This document shows, in pieces, positions 1-10,619 of a DNA stretch of 64,000 nucleotides. Under the pieces are notes generated by a model. The model saw only the letters and a program-made list of their open reading frames with translations. It was not told the DNA's origin and did no database searches. This DNA is from Takakia lepidozioides (lineage: Eukaryota > Streptophyta > Takakiopsida > Takakiales > Takakiaceae): contig CM060732.1 in the NCBI GenBank assembly GCA_030704615.1, forward strand, positions 42,637,053-42,701,052. The letters run 5' to 3'. Positions within the stretch are counted from its first letter, which is position 1; every line of letters begins with the position of its first letter. The translations under genes were made by a program, and so were the position numbers.

Positions 1-1616
1 TGAAGTATTTTGCCACGCAGCCCAAGTTGTCCCCAAAACAACTTAGGTGGCAAGATACTTTGGCGGTGTTCGACGTGGATATCCAGTACAAACCGGGACG
101 AGACAATGTGGTGGCCGATGCTTTAAGTAGAAAGCAGCAGCTCTGTTGGTGTACAAGGGCGAGACGGCGCTCCAAAGGAAGATCCGGAAGGCTTGCCGGA
201 AGGATGAGCTGGCGAAGTCCGTGATGCAGGACTTGAGGATGGGGGTTAAATCGCAGTTCCACTTGCAAAATGGACTGCTCCGGTATAAGCAAAAGCGTCT
301 CTACGTGCCGAAGGGAGGGATCAGAGATAGCTCTTGAGAGAATGCCATGATAGCCCGCTTGCGGGCCACGGCGGAGCCAAGCGCACTGCGGCACTCTTGA
401 AGAAAGAGTATTTCTGGCCCAAACTGAGGGAGGAGGCAGAGGAGTATGTCAAGACATGCACCACATGCCAACAAAACCGGAGCGAGTACAAAAAGCAAGC
501 GGGGCTGTTACAACCCTTGCCGATTCCAGAGGGACTTGGGAAAGCGTCTCGATGGATTTCATGACTGCTGCCGCTGTCAAAAGGATTCGATGCAATCATG
601 GTGGTGGTGGATAGGTTCAGTAAAATGGGCCATTTCATCCCCACCAAGGAGACGGCAACGGCGCAGGAGACAGGGCGACTTTACTTCGCCCACGTCTTAA
701 AGCATCATGGAGTCCCGAAGGATATTGTCTCGGACCGCGATCCAAAGTTTACGAGTAAATTTTGGAGGGCACTTTGGAAGAAGATGGGGACGAGGCTGAA
801 GATGAGCACCGCCTTCCGACCTACGACCGACGGCCAAACGGAAAGAGTGAATTCCGTAGTGAAGCAGATCTTGCGGAATTACGTGTCGGCAGACCAATCA
901 GACTGGGTGGAACACTTAGACGCGGCAGAGTTCTGTTATAATAACACAGAACACTCCGCAACGGGAGTTTCCCCTTTCGTATTGGTCTATGGAAAAGCAC
1001 CTCTGGTGCCGACAAGTTGGGCCGCCCAGGACGTTGAGGAACCGGCAGTAGCGGCGGTACTGGAAGAACGCGAGCGTTTGTTGAAGCTCGCAAAGTACAA
1101 CATTGCCAAAGCTAGGAAACGGTATGAAAGGCAGGCGAATCGGAAGCGGAGGGAAGTGAAGTTTGAGGCAGGCACGGAGGTCTGGTTGAACATCAAGAAT
1201 TTCCGACTACCTCCGGAAGTGAGTCCAAGTTCGTACCTCCGTATGCGGGACCCTTTCGCATCCGGAAGGTTATGAATGAGGATGTGTATGAATTGGAGCT
1301 GCCGGCAAACAGCAAGGTGCATCCAGTATTCCACGTCTCCCTTTTGAAGCCTTACTTCAAAGATGAAGCGCGTCCGAATCGGCATCAAGTGTTGCGTCCG
1401 CCACCTGTGCTGTTGGATCATGAAAATGAACCTGAGTACGAGGTGGAGGCAGTACTTAAGTCGAGGAGGTTCAAGAACCGAGAAACGGAGTATCTCGTCA
1501 AATGGAAGGGCTATCATCATGTGGAGGCATCTTGGGTGCGTGCCTCAGAAATGGGAAACGCATCCGAGGCGGTTGCAGTTTTCGAAGGGCGACCTCAAAA
1601 GCGGAAGAAACGTTGA
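1..1616 (+). pseudogene. Ty3/gypsy chromovirus pol, 3' part (RNase H end, integrase, chromodomain)
   Basis: Decayed 3' part of a retrotransposon polyprotein; the 5' part lies left of the window. Positions 27-140 give the RNase H tail (YKPGRDNVVADALSRK). Positions 330-560 give the integrase HHCC zinc finger (CHDSPLAGHGG, then CTTCQQN). Positions 598-1220 carry the integrase core (VVVDRFSKMGHF, SDRDPKF, RPTTDGQTERVN), and 1270-1616 a C-terminal chromodomain (EYEVEAVL..EYLVKWKGY..ASWV). The domain order is that of plant chromoviruses. The frame shifts at about 140, 330, 535, 570 and 1220, so no intact protein can be made; each shift is a one- or two-base change around an otherwise good match. 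Identification is secure; whether every shift is biological is not. Confidence 0.93.
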
Positions 1617-1637
1617 TGGGGACATCAACCTTGGAGC

Positions 1638-3238
1638 GTGGGGGAGGAAATGCATGCTTAGCCCGGCTTAGCTAGCTCAGGAATCCGATTGCAAAAACTT
1701 GTATTGTACAAAATTTGTTATAAAGGAAATGGTTTCCAAATGTTGTGCGTCCTATTTTGTTGGAATGGTGATGCATGGTATGGTTGGCTAGTGTGTAGAA
1801 TGCATGCTAGCTTACAAAAGTGGGAGAGGTAAATTGGGTTAATCGTGTGTTTGCGTAGTGCCGAAATCGGGTGACTCCCATCCAAGGGGCAAGGAAACTT
1901 GCGCCTTCTTTGGGAGTTCACGTGCTAGTGCGCACCTGCGCGTGCGCGTACTATAACTGCGCTACCGAGGGGTTGCCTTGTAGTGCGGGCTAACGCGGAA
2001 GCTACGTGCTTCCGTTCACGTACTATAATCGTGTAGCCTCGGGACGAAGTCGTAGTGCGGCTTCGGCGTGTTCCCGTACCTCAGGCCAGCATTCCAAGGC
2101 GGACCCAATTGTAGTGATTGGGGCGCACGGTTGGTTCAAGGTTATCTTCCTAGTCAAAGGGGTTCGAGGTGAACCCTTGCTCAAGGTGATGCCAAAAGCG
2201 GCATCATGAGCGATCGCAAGCAATGTTGTTGCAGTAAGGCGATTCGATCCTCGGGGAGGATCGTTCCTTGGCCTTGAAGTAGGCCAAGAAGAGTGCACTG
2301 GGAGGAGCTTGAGAGGCTCCACCCTGGCCGGGACTTGGAGGAAGTCGGCCGAACTAGCTAGTGGAGAGTAGAGTCAAGTGTGGGGTTTGGTTCTTTGCCA
2401 TGGGACGCCATGGTACGGAAACAAACTCCTTGATGTGGGACGCCACAACTTGGATGTTCGTTTCTACAAAATGGACAAGTCGATGAGGACATCGACTCCC
2501 TGTTGGTAGGGGTGTGTGTCGCGGCCCTTTGCCTTGAGGGCAGGGGGTCGGGACACATGAGGGGCTGCCCCTGTGGTGGGGGCAGTGGCAGCGATAGGTA
2601 TGGGGGGCTGAAGCACCCTTGAGTGCCCAAGGCACTCAAGGAGGCGGAGGCGCTCACTAGGTGGAGCCCCGCACACCGGGTTGCGGTGGGGGTGGCTCAC
2701 AAAAGGGGTGGTGGTAGCTTAGCGGGACTTAGTGGGGTGGCATAGGACTCACCTTGGGCGGAGACCTCGTGGTGGGAGTCGTGGGGAGTCTTGGGACTCA
2801 TCACGGTCCATAGGGGCCGTGGTGGTGGGCCAAGACTCACCGCGACTCATCACCGGGAGTCGAGGGTTTTCGTGGTGGTTCGCCATAAAATGGCATGGTT
2901 GTTTGTGAAACCCCCGCGGACAGCTACAGAAGTATATATAGGGAGTAGTAACCCCGAGAACGGTGCAAGCCCGTTGGTGACCAAAAACTAGTGAGTAAGC
3001 GAGCGAGCCGGAAAGCGACCAAAGAGTGGGGAGCTGTTCCGGACTGCCAACTACCAAAGGGAATTCCGCTGGCCCAAATCGGTGGAGGGTTCTTTGGGAG
3101 ATCAAAGGGGGACCGTTATGCCCCGGTGAGCAGCCGAAGCTCCAAGTTGGCCCGGCGGCCAGGTTGGGAGTTAGGCGCGCGCATCAAAGCGAGTAACTAT
3201 GACTTGAAGGGGAGCTTACCGAAGTGAGATGCGCGACA
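1638..3238 (+). mobile_element. 3' polypurine tract and long LTR of the gypsy element
   Basis: A purine run (gtgggggaggaaa) at 1638-1650 follows the chromodomain stop and is followed at once by TGCATGC at 1651, the usual order of polypurine tract then LTR start. The right end is placed at GCGCGACA (3231-3238) because the neighbouring methyltransferase frame stops being readable there; this border is inferred. The LTR would be about 1.6 kb. Its 3' half (about 2523-3131) recurs at 62575-63186, which supports a repeated LTR. The short open frames inside it look like chance. Confidence 0.7.
2933..2940 (+). promoter_or_regulatory. Likely LTR TATA box
   Basis: TATATATA sits in a block (acagaagtatatatagggag) shared by this LTR and the related fragment at 62979-62986. 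The following 200 bp are also shared, as expected for a conserved LTR promoter and transcribed R region. No start site can be proven from sequence. Confidence 0.5.
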
Positions 3239-3961
3239 CCCACCCTGTTGACCACTGCCAAAGGCGAACGGTCATCGTGTCTCACACGTTGAGACTACCT
3301 CCTTGTGTCCAAAATGCTATCCACTGTGAGGTGTGCTGGCCGCTGCACCCCATCAAATGCACATTTGAGCAGTGCGGGTGGCATCAAGTTAGTCCACCAT
3401 AGCCGTGGACGATGAGCCCGTGACCCCACTGTTAGCTGGCACCAGCAACACTGCTGCCAGCAACACTGCTGACCCAAGCCACGACCGGACTTGATGCACA
3501 CTGGCCATCACCCTGGCCCGAGAATCACCCATCAGTGGCACATCTCCAAGATGTATGCTGGAGATACAGCTTGATGAGCTGCAAGTGGCGCAAAACCCGC
3601 ACCATCTCCCAAATTAGACCCGTCCTCGAGTCTCGCAATCCATTGCCATGCCCGGCTGATGAATGCCCTTGGCAGGGCCAACCTGCCATTACCAGATCTG
3701 TGGAGCCAACCTACTCCAATCCTTCGCCCCCAGCAACGAAATGTCTGCTGGCAAGGCTTGTTGGTATCCAGGAACTGCAGACACTAGCAATAAATCAGGG
3801 TACTGCTGTATCAACTGAGCAACATGGCGTAGTGAGACGCGTCATGCAGTCTCATCCCTTCCCACATACAGGTAATGTCGAACTCGTACACCTGCCTGCA
3901 GCACTACAGCCAATCCAGTGCTGATCCCGCCAAACAAGTCCAGAAGGCATATGCCTTCATC
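3239..3961 (-). pseudogene. C5 cytosine DNA methyltransferase domain of a retroelement polyprotein
   Basis: On the minus strand directly after the protease region the frame reads GICLLDLFGGISTGL (about 3955-3910), the S-adenosylmethionine-binding motif I of C5 cytosine methyltransferases. It continues to DLVMAGWPCQGHSSAG with the catalytic PCQ (3677-3669), then PAYILEM at about 3560-3540 where the family has an ENV motif, then RAHRPRLWWTNL at about 3410-3370. Motif order and spacing fit the family. It is broken: TGA replaces an expected Arg codon at about 3842 (CGA to TGA at a CpG), frame shifts fall near 3690 and 3560, and the motif VI Asn is Met. It is joined to the gag-protease frame, so it belongs to the retroelement, not to a host gene. 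It ends where the gypsy LTR begins. Confidence 0.88.
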
Positions 3962-5224
3962 CGGGCACTACCACACAAGAGGTGTGGTATCCAATGGCGA
4001 CAACTGAGGTGTCCTGTGCATCACCCGCACTCTCCTCTTCTCCTGACGGTACGAATGCCTCTACCCAGGCTTGTTGCACCCGTCCATTAGCAGCCTGCTG
4101 CAAATCCTTGCTCGTACCCCACAATGGAGTGTGAGCAACCATGGCAGACAACTCCACCGTACCATGCATGTCATCCTGCTCTGCTGAAGGTGGCACATCC
4201 TCTACATGGGCATTGCCTTCCAGCAACTCTCCAGGCCAACTAACTGCAGTTGTAAAGGCGGCTAGTGTTGGCATCTTGCCCCGCTGGGCAGCCGCAATAC
4301 CCCCAATGAATGTCACAGGGAGCCGTGCACGACGACCATCCCCTGACTGCCATCCAGGCCTGTTGGATGCTGACTCCTCCCAAAAGTCCAGGGTGAAGCC
4401 CATGGGATATAACACTGCCCCACCAACAAGGACATCGTAAGAGACCGCGTTTGTCACAATGGCCTTGGCTCGCATCACTGAGCCATCTATAGGATGATCC
4501 GGCTGGCCAACTTACGCCGTGTCATGCCCCGAACCTGCTCTAATCCTCCCAGAGATGTTTGTATCTGGAAAGGACAAGGCTCCATATCCGCCTCCATGAG
4601 GCCCAAACCTGCAATAGCAGCTCTGCCCAACATCAGTGGCTGAGCTCCCAAGTCCAACAAGACTCGCAGTGGCCGGTACTTCTTGCCTGCCGGTCCACTC
4701 AAAGAGAAAATGCCATCCTGGTTGTCTAACAAGACAACTTCAGGTGTCACCATGGCGCGCTCAAAGGCTGGCCTAGCTGTCAGCTCCGTCAACCTGGCAG
4801 CTGCAGCTTGCCATGGCGCAGCCGTGGCAGTCTTGACCCTCAAATCCGAGGATCCCTCTGCCACTACAACTTCCAGTAACTCCGCAGAAGATGAAGTGAC
4901 CTCCCCACTCTCACACAGTGTTGCTGCTAATCTGAACACTGCAGCTGGTCTTACCCCCGACGTCACAATTATGGTTGCCGAGAACAGCGGGGCTTGACAC
5001 ACAGAGGTGGCTGCCCCCAATAACACACCGGCTGCACTAGCCTTGGTAGCAGGTGTCAGTGATGCACATGTAGCTCTCCCCAATGGCATAGTAACCTCCG
5101 CCTCGGTAACAGTCGGGCGAGAACTAGGTGCCATGGATGGCGTCGACACTGTCTCCGCCAATGTGAATGACTGAGGAAGCCTCGCCTGATGGCTTGCCTC
5201 CCCACACTGTGGATCCAATTCCAC
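3957..5224 (-). pseudogene. Retropepsin-like aspartic protease region of the same retroelement
   Basis: Two minus-strand frames (5224-4487 and 4478-3957) join with a one-base shift at about 4480. The first ends with RVLLDLGAQPLMLGRAAIAGLGL, the retropepsin active-site form D-x-G-A with Leu in place of the usual Thr, preceded by an Ala/Ser/Val-rich stretch. The second contains AVSYDVLVGGAVLYPMGF, resembling the second protease lobe (yD-ilvG). It runs with a one-base shift into the methyltransferase motif I, so the intact polyprotein order would be gag - protease - methyltransferase. The DTGA-to-DLGA change may be divergence or inactivation. Confidence 0.75.
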
Positions 5225-5399
5225 CTCTGCACCTCATGGCTCAGGAATACGTGCTGCTCTTCGAATCACGGCTGCAGCAGACTCCACCTACTCTAGTGGT
5301 AGTGCTGCTCCGCACATGAATCCCATGCCTCCCATATCTCCTCCCTCAGGAGCAAGAGGTGGACCATCCCGCCTGGGAGCCGGTACCACCTGAGCTGTA

Positions 5400-6891
5400 G
5401 CCATGGCAGCGAGCCTCTGCTCTAGCTGATGAAGCCGGTTGGCCATGCCTTGGTCAACACCCTGACCTCCGCGTCCTTGGCCATGTTGAGCTTGCCCTTG
5501 GCCTGCACCTCGTGCCCGGCCACCTCGTCCTCTCTGGGCTGGTCCACCTCACCCCCGGCCACCATTGTTCCCTTGGAACTGGTCTTGGAACTGGTCTGGG
5601 CGCAACTCAGGATGCAATTCATAACACTGGACATCTCCATGCCCATACTTGCCACAATGCCCACACTGCAACTGTGCAGGCTGTGCTTGTGCCGGCCTTT
5701 TGCCACTCTCTGGGCAATCTCTCTTGACATGGGGTCCTCCACATGTCCAACATATCACCCCTGGTTGCTGTTGGCTTGCAAAAGATGCTATTGGCCTCTG
5801 CACCTGAGGTCCCCTGTAAGCTCCATGAAATTTGGGTTGGGAAACCTTGCCCCCCTGACCACGCTGTTGGGCAGTCCCTTGTGCCTGTGGGCTGGCAGCT
5901 GCGCCTCGTGCAGGCATGTCTTTGCCAAATCCAATGGTAACAACTCGCTCCTCCACCATGTTGAGCTCAATCCGCTCAGCCAGCAGAAACACATCTGTAA
6001 TGTGGGTTGGGCTGCTTGTAACAGGGTTGCATCCCGCACCCTTCTCCTGAGCTCATTGTCCAAAATTCCATACCAGAACTGGATTGCCTGAGCTTCAGTA
6101 ACCCCTTGGGTCACACTTATCAAGCGCCTCATACGAGTGTACGCCTCTCGCAGGCTCTCACTGGGTTTGCGCTGGAAGTCTTGCAAACTTCACAGCTTCT
6201 CTGTCCGTACACCTTGGTAGTTCTTCCACAACTCCTAGAAGAACTCCACCACCGGGCTGAATCTAGGCACATGTGTTGTAGTCGTGGGATGATAAGTAGT
6301 AGGACCTTTTGCAGAAGTACCGGCACTACTTGTTTCACTACTAGTGCTAGCCGTGGGAGGTATTGGTGTTGATGCCGTTACTGGTCGCGTTGTTCCTCGA
6401 GTAATGGAGACGTATTCAGGTGACCAATACATCCTCTACTCTTCAATTTTTGCTTCATGTCCTCGCCTGAACTCGTGGTAATCATCCATAGGCGGACCTT
6501 CCAAATGCTGGAACAATCCCTTCCACGCCATGAATGGGGTGAACAGCTGTGGATTGCGCATCTGCTGCAAATCACACCAGCTGTCAAACTCCTAGATAAA
6601 GTCATCCAGCTCGATTGTGCCCACAGCTCCAGAGTACCTATGAGGCCCCTTGGTAGCTCCATACATCTCCTCCATGTCGTCCCACAACAATGGCGAAGAA
6701 AACTGCATGCTTGTTGATGAAGCCTCCGGGTCTGTGTCAGACTCTACAGTAGTTGAGGGTGGAGGTGAAGGTGGTCTGAACCGAATACCTCGTCTTGTGA
6801 ACCCACTCTCACTGTTACTGCCTGTAGCCGTACTCCCCTCAAAACCCTTGGGTAACTCCATGATGACACTCACAATGTGCACCTCCCCCAC
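5400..6891 (-). pseudogene. Retroelement gag with two zinc knuckles
   Basis: The frame starts at MGEVHIVSVIMELPKGFEG (6891), then gives a P/S/T-rich linker and the capsid-like segment ESLREAYTRMRRLISVTQGV..AIQFWYGIL at about 6180-6060. It then reads FLLAERIELNMVEERVVTIG and two cysteine knuckles at about 5760-5640: CWTCGGPHVKRDC (one residue shorter than the usual spacing) and CGHCGKYGHGDVQC (standard CX2CX4HX4C). At least four frame shifts or stops break it (about 6600, 6430, 6190, 5990). A Q/G-rich tail follows to about 5549. It lies immediately upstream of the protease on the same strand. Confidence 0.8.
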
Positions 6892-7411
6892 GTAACACTA
6901 TAAGGCTCTAGTACTAATTCTAATAGTGACATGGGTGGGCACCTGTTGCAGTTTAAGGGTCATATCCCAGTGGCTCAGGGCACCTGCACCTGCATCCACC
7001 GCAAGAACTCCTATGGTTGGCTGGTCATCAACCCAGTCTCACCATAGAAGAAACACTGGTGGTCTTGCTGGTCATCACTCCAGCCTCACCACCGACAGCA
7101 TACTCTAGGATTGATCGGTGATTAAACCCGGCCTAATCCCTATGAAAGCAAGCGCCCACACAAAACCAACATGGCGCACAGTTAAGCATGCAGATGTTGG
7201 GGGGGATCCAAACACAAGAAATCAAAACATCAACACCCCCACACCAAAATCCATCTGTAATGCTGATCCTGCAGAATATCCCAGCCCAAAACCCCGGACT
7301 GACTGGCCTCCACCAAGAGAGGCTTTGGCAACTACAAGTACAAAGTAATGAAAATAGTAAAGAGAGGGAGGGGAAGAATAGAAGCCCGACCAAGCAAGAT
7401 CTAATCCTGAT

Positions 7412-8160
7412 CTATGCTATCAACTGCCAGACTTCTCTCAAAGTGCCTCGCTTTGCATGATGGTAAGGTGTAGGAGGTATATCTATGTCCAAAAACCTGC
7501 CACTAACCTTGTCCCAAGCTACAGTAGCTCGCTCTAACCAACCCTCCTCCTCTTTCTGCCAGGTAGAGACAAAGCAATACTCCCCTATCTCCCGCTCACT
7601 GAACACTAAAGAAAATAAAGGTAGGGTCTGACAGTCTCTCAACTCGAAGCTTGAGACGGTTGCGGGTGTCCTCATTGCGAATGACTGCATCTCCTTCAAG
7701 CAGAACAAATTTTTCATTGCTAATGAACCCCCGCTCGTGGTTGCCCCATGTAGAACGTGTCCGGCTGCAACCATGTCTGATTGCACAAACTTGTGTAGCT
7801 CTTGCTCCTCTGCTCCAGTACACCACGGCCTTATGGCTGAACACCTTGGTCCCCGGGGCTGTCTTTGGTTGTGTTCCAAGCCTAGCTTTCACCCACCTTG
7901 GTATTTTCACATACAGCTGCAGAACTGCTGGCTCCAACAGAGTTCTGACTGTCCAAAGCAATATTGAGGCCCTCAACGCCAACTACAGCAGTTTGTTGTC
8001 TACTGCTAATGCCTGACTCCCAGTATGCAATCAACTCGTCCAACTGCTCTCCATTCAAATCAGTCTGAGTTCCTTGGGAAACATAAATCTTGTCCCTTTG
8101 TGTGCACAGGCTAAGAGAAGAGACCTGCCCTTCAATTACGTCCTCATTTCCCCCAGCCAT
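7412..8160 (-). pseudogene. Unrecognised ORF upstream of gag
   Basis: A minus-strand reading starts at MAGGNEDVIEGQVSSLSLC (8160) and, after frame shifts near 7880 and 7800, continues as EEQELHKFVQSDMVAAGHVLHG..SSFELRDCQTLPLFSLVF..YCFVSTWQKEEEGWLERATVAWDKVSG to 7412. I do not recognise the family. Same-strand position 0.5 kb before gag suggests a first ORF of the same retroelement, but a separate degraded gene is equally possible. No membrane segment or zinc motif is visible. The 6892-7411 gap between the two frames shows no coding signal. Confidence 0.4.
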
Positions 8161-9041
8161 ACAAGGAGGACATCCACAAATTTGTCTCTCATGTAGACCA
8201 CAACAGGTTCTAGAAACATAATTGTGGATCTTTCATAGCACACTCACACTCAAAAAATTCCATAGATTTTTAGCAGAGTCAAAAAAAACTAAAACCAGGT
8301 CTAGATAGGTAGATTTCCCCTTTCTGTAGGTCCCTGCGCAAGTTTTGGGTCAAACGGCCTTGGTAGGCCAAAGTTATGGCCAAACAGGCTCTATCTAATT
8401 TAAATTAGATCAAAGAACGAATTTCTTTAATTTTTCACACCCAAAACGTTCTCGCCATTAAAAATTGTTTCCACGTTTTTTGCGATTCACTGCAGGTTCC
8501 CATCACATTCAAAATACCGTGCCCTGTGAGTGCCCGAAATGGTGGAATTGAAGTCTACCAACAGAGGTTGCTGTGCAAGGATCCTCCTTTGTAGGCACAC
8601 GCTTGGCAGCTGCTGCAGGTCCTGCACCCCGAGTCTGCCATGCCTCTGGCGTCAGGGCTGCTCTTTCACTCTCCAGCGGCTCGCTCCAGAAAAGGGATGG
8701 ACCCTAAGTTCTTGAGGAATCAGAGATATGCCAAGAAACATAATTGTGTGGGCGGCGACAACAGTGAAGTTGATGCTGCTGAAGAAATGGAATGAGAGAT
8801 GTGTAGATGGAGCAATCGATGAGTGCCCAGGTTGCAGCGGGAGTCTCCTGCTTGTCTCTATGCAAGGTGGGGCACTGATGAAGGTCTACAGCTACGCTTT
8901 AAAACGTTTTCGATCTGCACTCCATCAGGCTCCTTGTTGGCAATCGAGGTACTGATTGCGGTCTATGTAGGTCAGATGCTGTCAAGAGGGCCTTTGAGCT
9001 GTTGCAAGTCTCCACTTGTGAAGGATCCTCAATGCGCTCAA
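8161..9041. other. Spacer, nothing identified
   Basis: No recognisable gene. The first 350 bp are AT-rich and could be the upstream end of the methyltransferase retroelement. From about 8823 the plus-strand frame is open into the aminotransferase, but this part has no resemblance to the family and may be intron. Confidence 0.4.
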
Positions 9042-10102
9042 CTCATTCCTGATTGCGTTCTTCACCTCTTTCATGGGGATCCTACCATGTTCGAGTCCTA
9101 CTGGCTGGCCCAGCCCCAGGCAACCACTGTAATCCCAGCGTGGCAAGGCATGAGCTATTTTGCTCACAAGCACAACGCCTTCCTATTTGTGGACCACCAT
9201 TTGGACCAGACAATCCGCGCCTTTCACAGCTTTGTTGAGAATGCTGTCGCCGAGAGCCGCTACATTGTACTTGGAACTGGCTCGACACACTTGTTCCAAG
9301 CTTCAATTTACGCCCTATCCTCGCCCCAGTTGTCCACTCCAACGAGCATCATCTCGGCTACCCCTTATTATTCGCCGTATCCAGACTTGACAGACTTCCT
9401 CAAATCCGGGGTATTCAAATGGGCAGGAGATGCACACCAGTTTCAACAGAACTCTTCGCAAGATGCTTATATTGAGATAGTGACACCACCCAATAATCCA
9501 GATGGAACCATCCGGCATGCTGTGGTCAATGGCAGTGGATCAATAGCTCATGATCTCGCCTACTACTGGCCACACTACACTCCAATCACCTCCGCTGCTG
9601 ACTTTCCCGTGATGCTCTTCACTTTCTCCAAAATCACAGGCAATGCTAGCACTCGACTCGGTTGGGCGGTTGTGGAAGACGAGCGCGTTGCCATCAAATG
9701 GTGGAGTTTGTTCGATTGAACACACTCGGTGTATCCCAGGATGCACAAGCCCGGGCAACCACCTTACTCCGGACAATCATGACTGGCTACGCGCAACCGG
9801 TTGTCAAATACGGGGGACTGATGGACGCGGCGAAGCAGCCCTTCTTCCATTATGGCCAGGCGGTGATGGAGGAGAGATGGAAGAAGCTGCAGCAGAAGTT
9901 GGAGGGCAGCACGCGCTTCGCTTTGCCTGATCATGACCCCTTACACTGTTCCTTCTTGGGAAAGATGTTTCGGCCCAACCCAGCTTTTGTATGGCTGCAT
10001 TGTAAGGAGGAAGAAGACTGCCAAGAATTGCTTCGCCAACACCGCATTGTATCCCGTGCAAACCCAGATTCCAGTGAGCTCAAGTCACCCTTCATTTCTT
10101 GA
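9042..10102 (+). pseudogene. TAR: TAA/TAR-type (alliinase-C domain) PLP aminotransferase, one frameshift
   Basis: The reading matches tryptophan aminotransferases of the TAA1/TAR family, which turn L-tryptophan into indole-3-pyruvate for auxin synthesis, and the related alliinases. Markers in order: HGDPTMFESYW (from 9072), YIVLGTGSTHLFQASIYALS (9261-9320), TPPNNPDG (9486-9506), HDLAYYWPHYTPIT, the PLP-lysine block LFTFSKITGNASTRLGWA (Lys codon 9630-9632), and LNTLGVSQDAQ. The usual GHAG after the lysine is GNAS. At 9696-9698 an AAA run is one base short, moving the C-terminal third to another frame (9698-10102). The tail stops at HRIVSRANPDSSELKSPFIS, short of the family's last conserved block, so a further exon may be missing. 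The region lacks introns. The start is unresolved; similarity begins near 9050. Either a gene with an assembly error or a young (possibly processed) pseudogene. Confidence 0.85.
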
Positions 10103-10619
10103 TGGCATTGCTCCCCTCTGGCAGGCGCATAGATTATAAAGCTGCTACACCTGCTTACTCATCCCCTGCCTTCATTGCTTGCTGCATCAGTATTGATCCC
10201 CTGCACATCTTTCTAACTAATGATTACCTGAACACAGATAATCATTTCTCTCGCTTTCAAAACAAAAACCACAAGTGCTAAAACTAAACTCACCTCTGGC
10301 ACTCACAGATGCAAGCTCATCTCTCTCGAGTGATAAGAAAGAACTAAACTCAAATAACAAGAGAAACACAAAACACAACACCATCACTCTTTAAAATAAT
10401 AGTCGAGCCAGGGGCACCCCAAGCTATGGGGACTCCACCCCACAACAACCTATCCTCCCTTCATAAGCACACTCAGGTTCTGAACGGTGAAAGAGCTCGG
10501 TCGTGCAGGCTCAACTCGAGAGAGATGAGCCGCACGACTGACGTTCTTGTGAAAATAAGACGATTCAGGTGTCAAACTAAACTTGACACCTGACTTAACA
10601 CTTGAACTAAATCCAAGTG
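10103..10619. other. Spacer, nothing identified
   Basis: AT-rich unique-looking sequence between convergent reading frames. It should hold the 3' ends of the TAR-like gene and of the minus-strand ParB-like gene; no RNA gene or repeat is evident. Confidence 0.4.
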
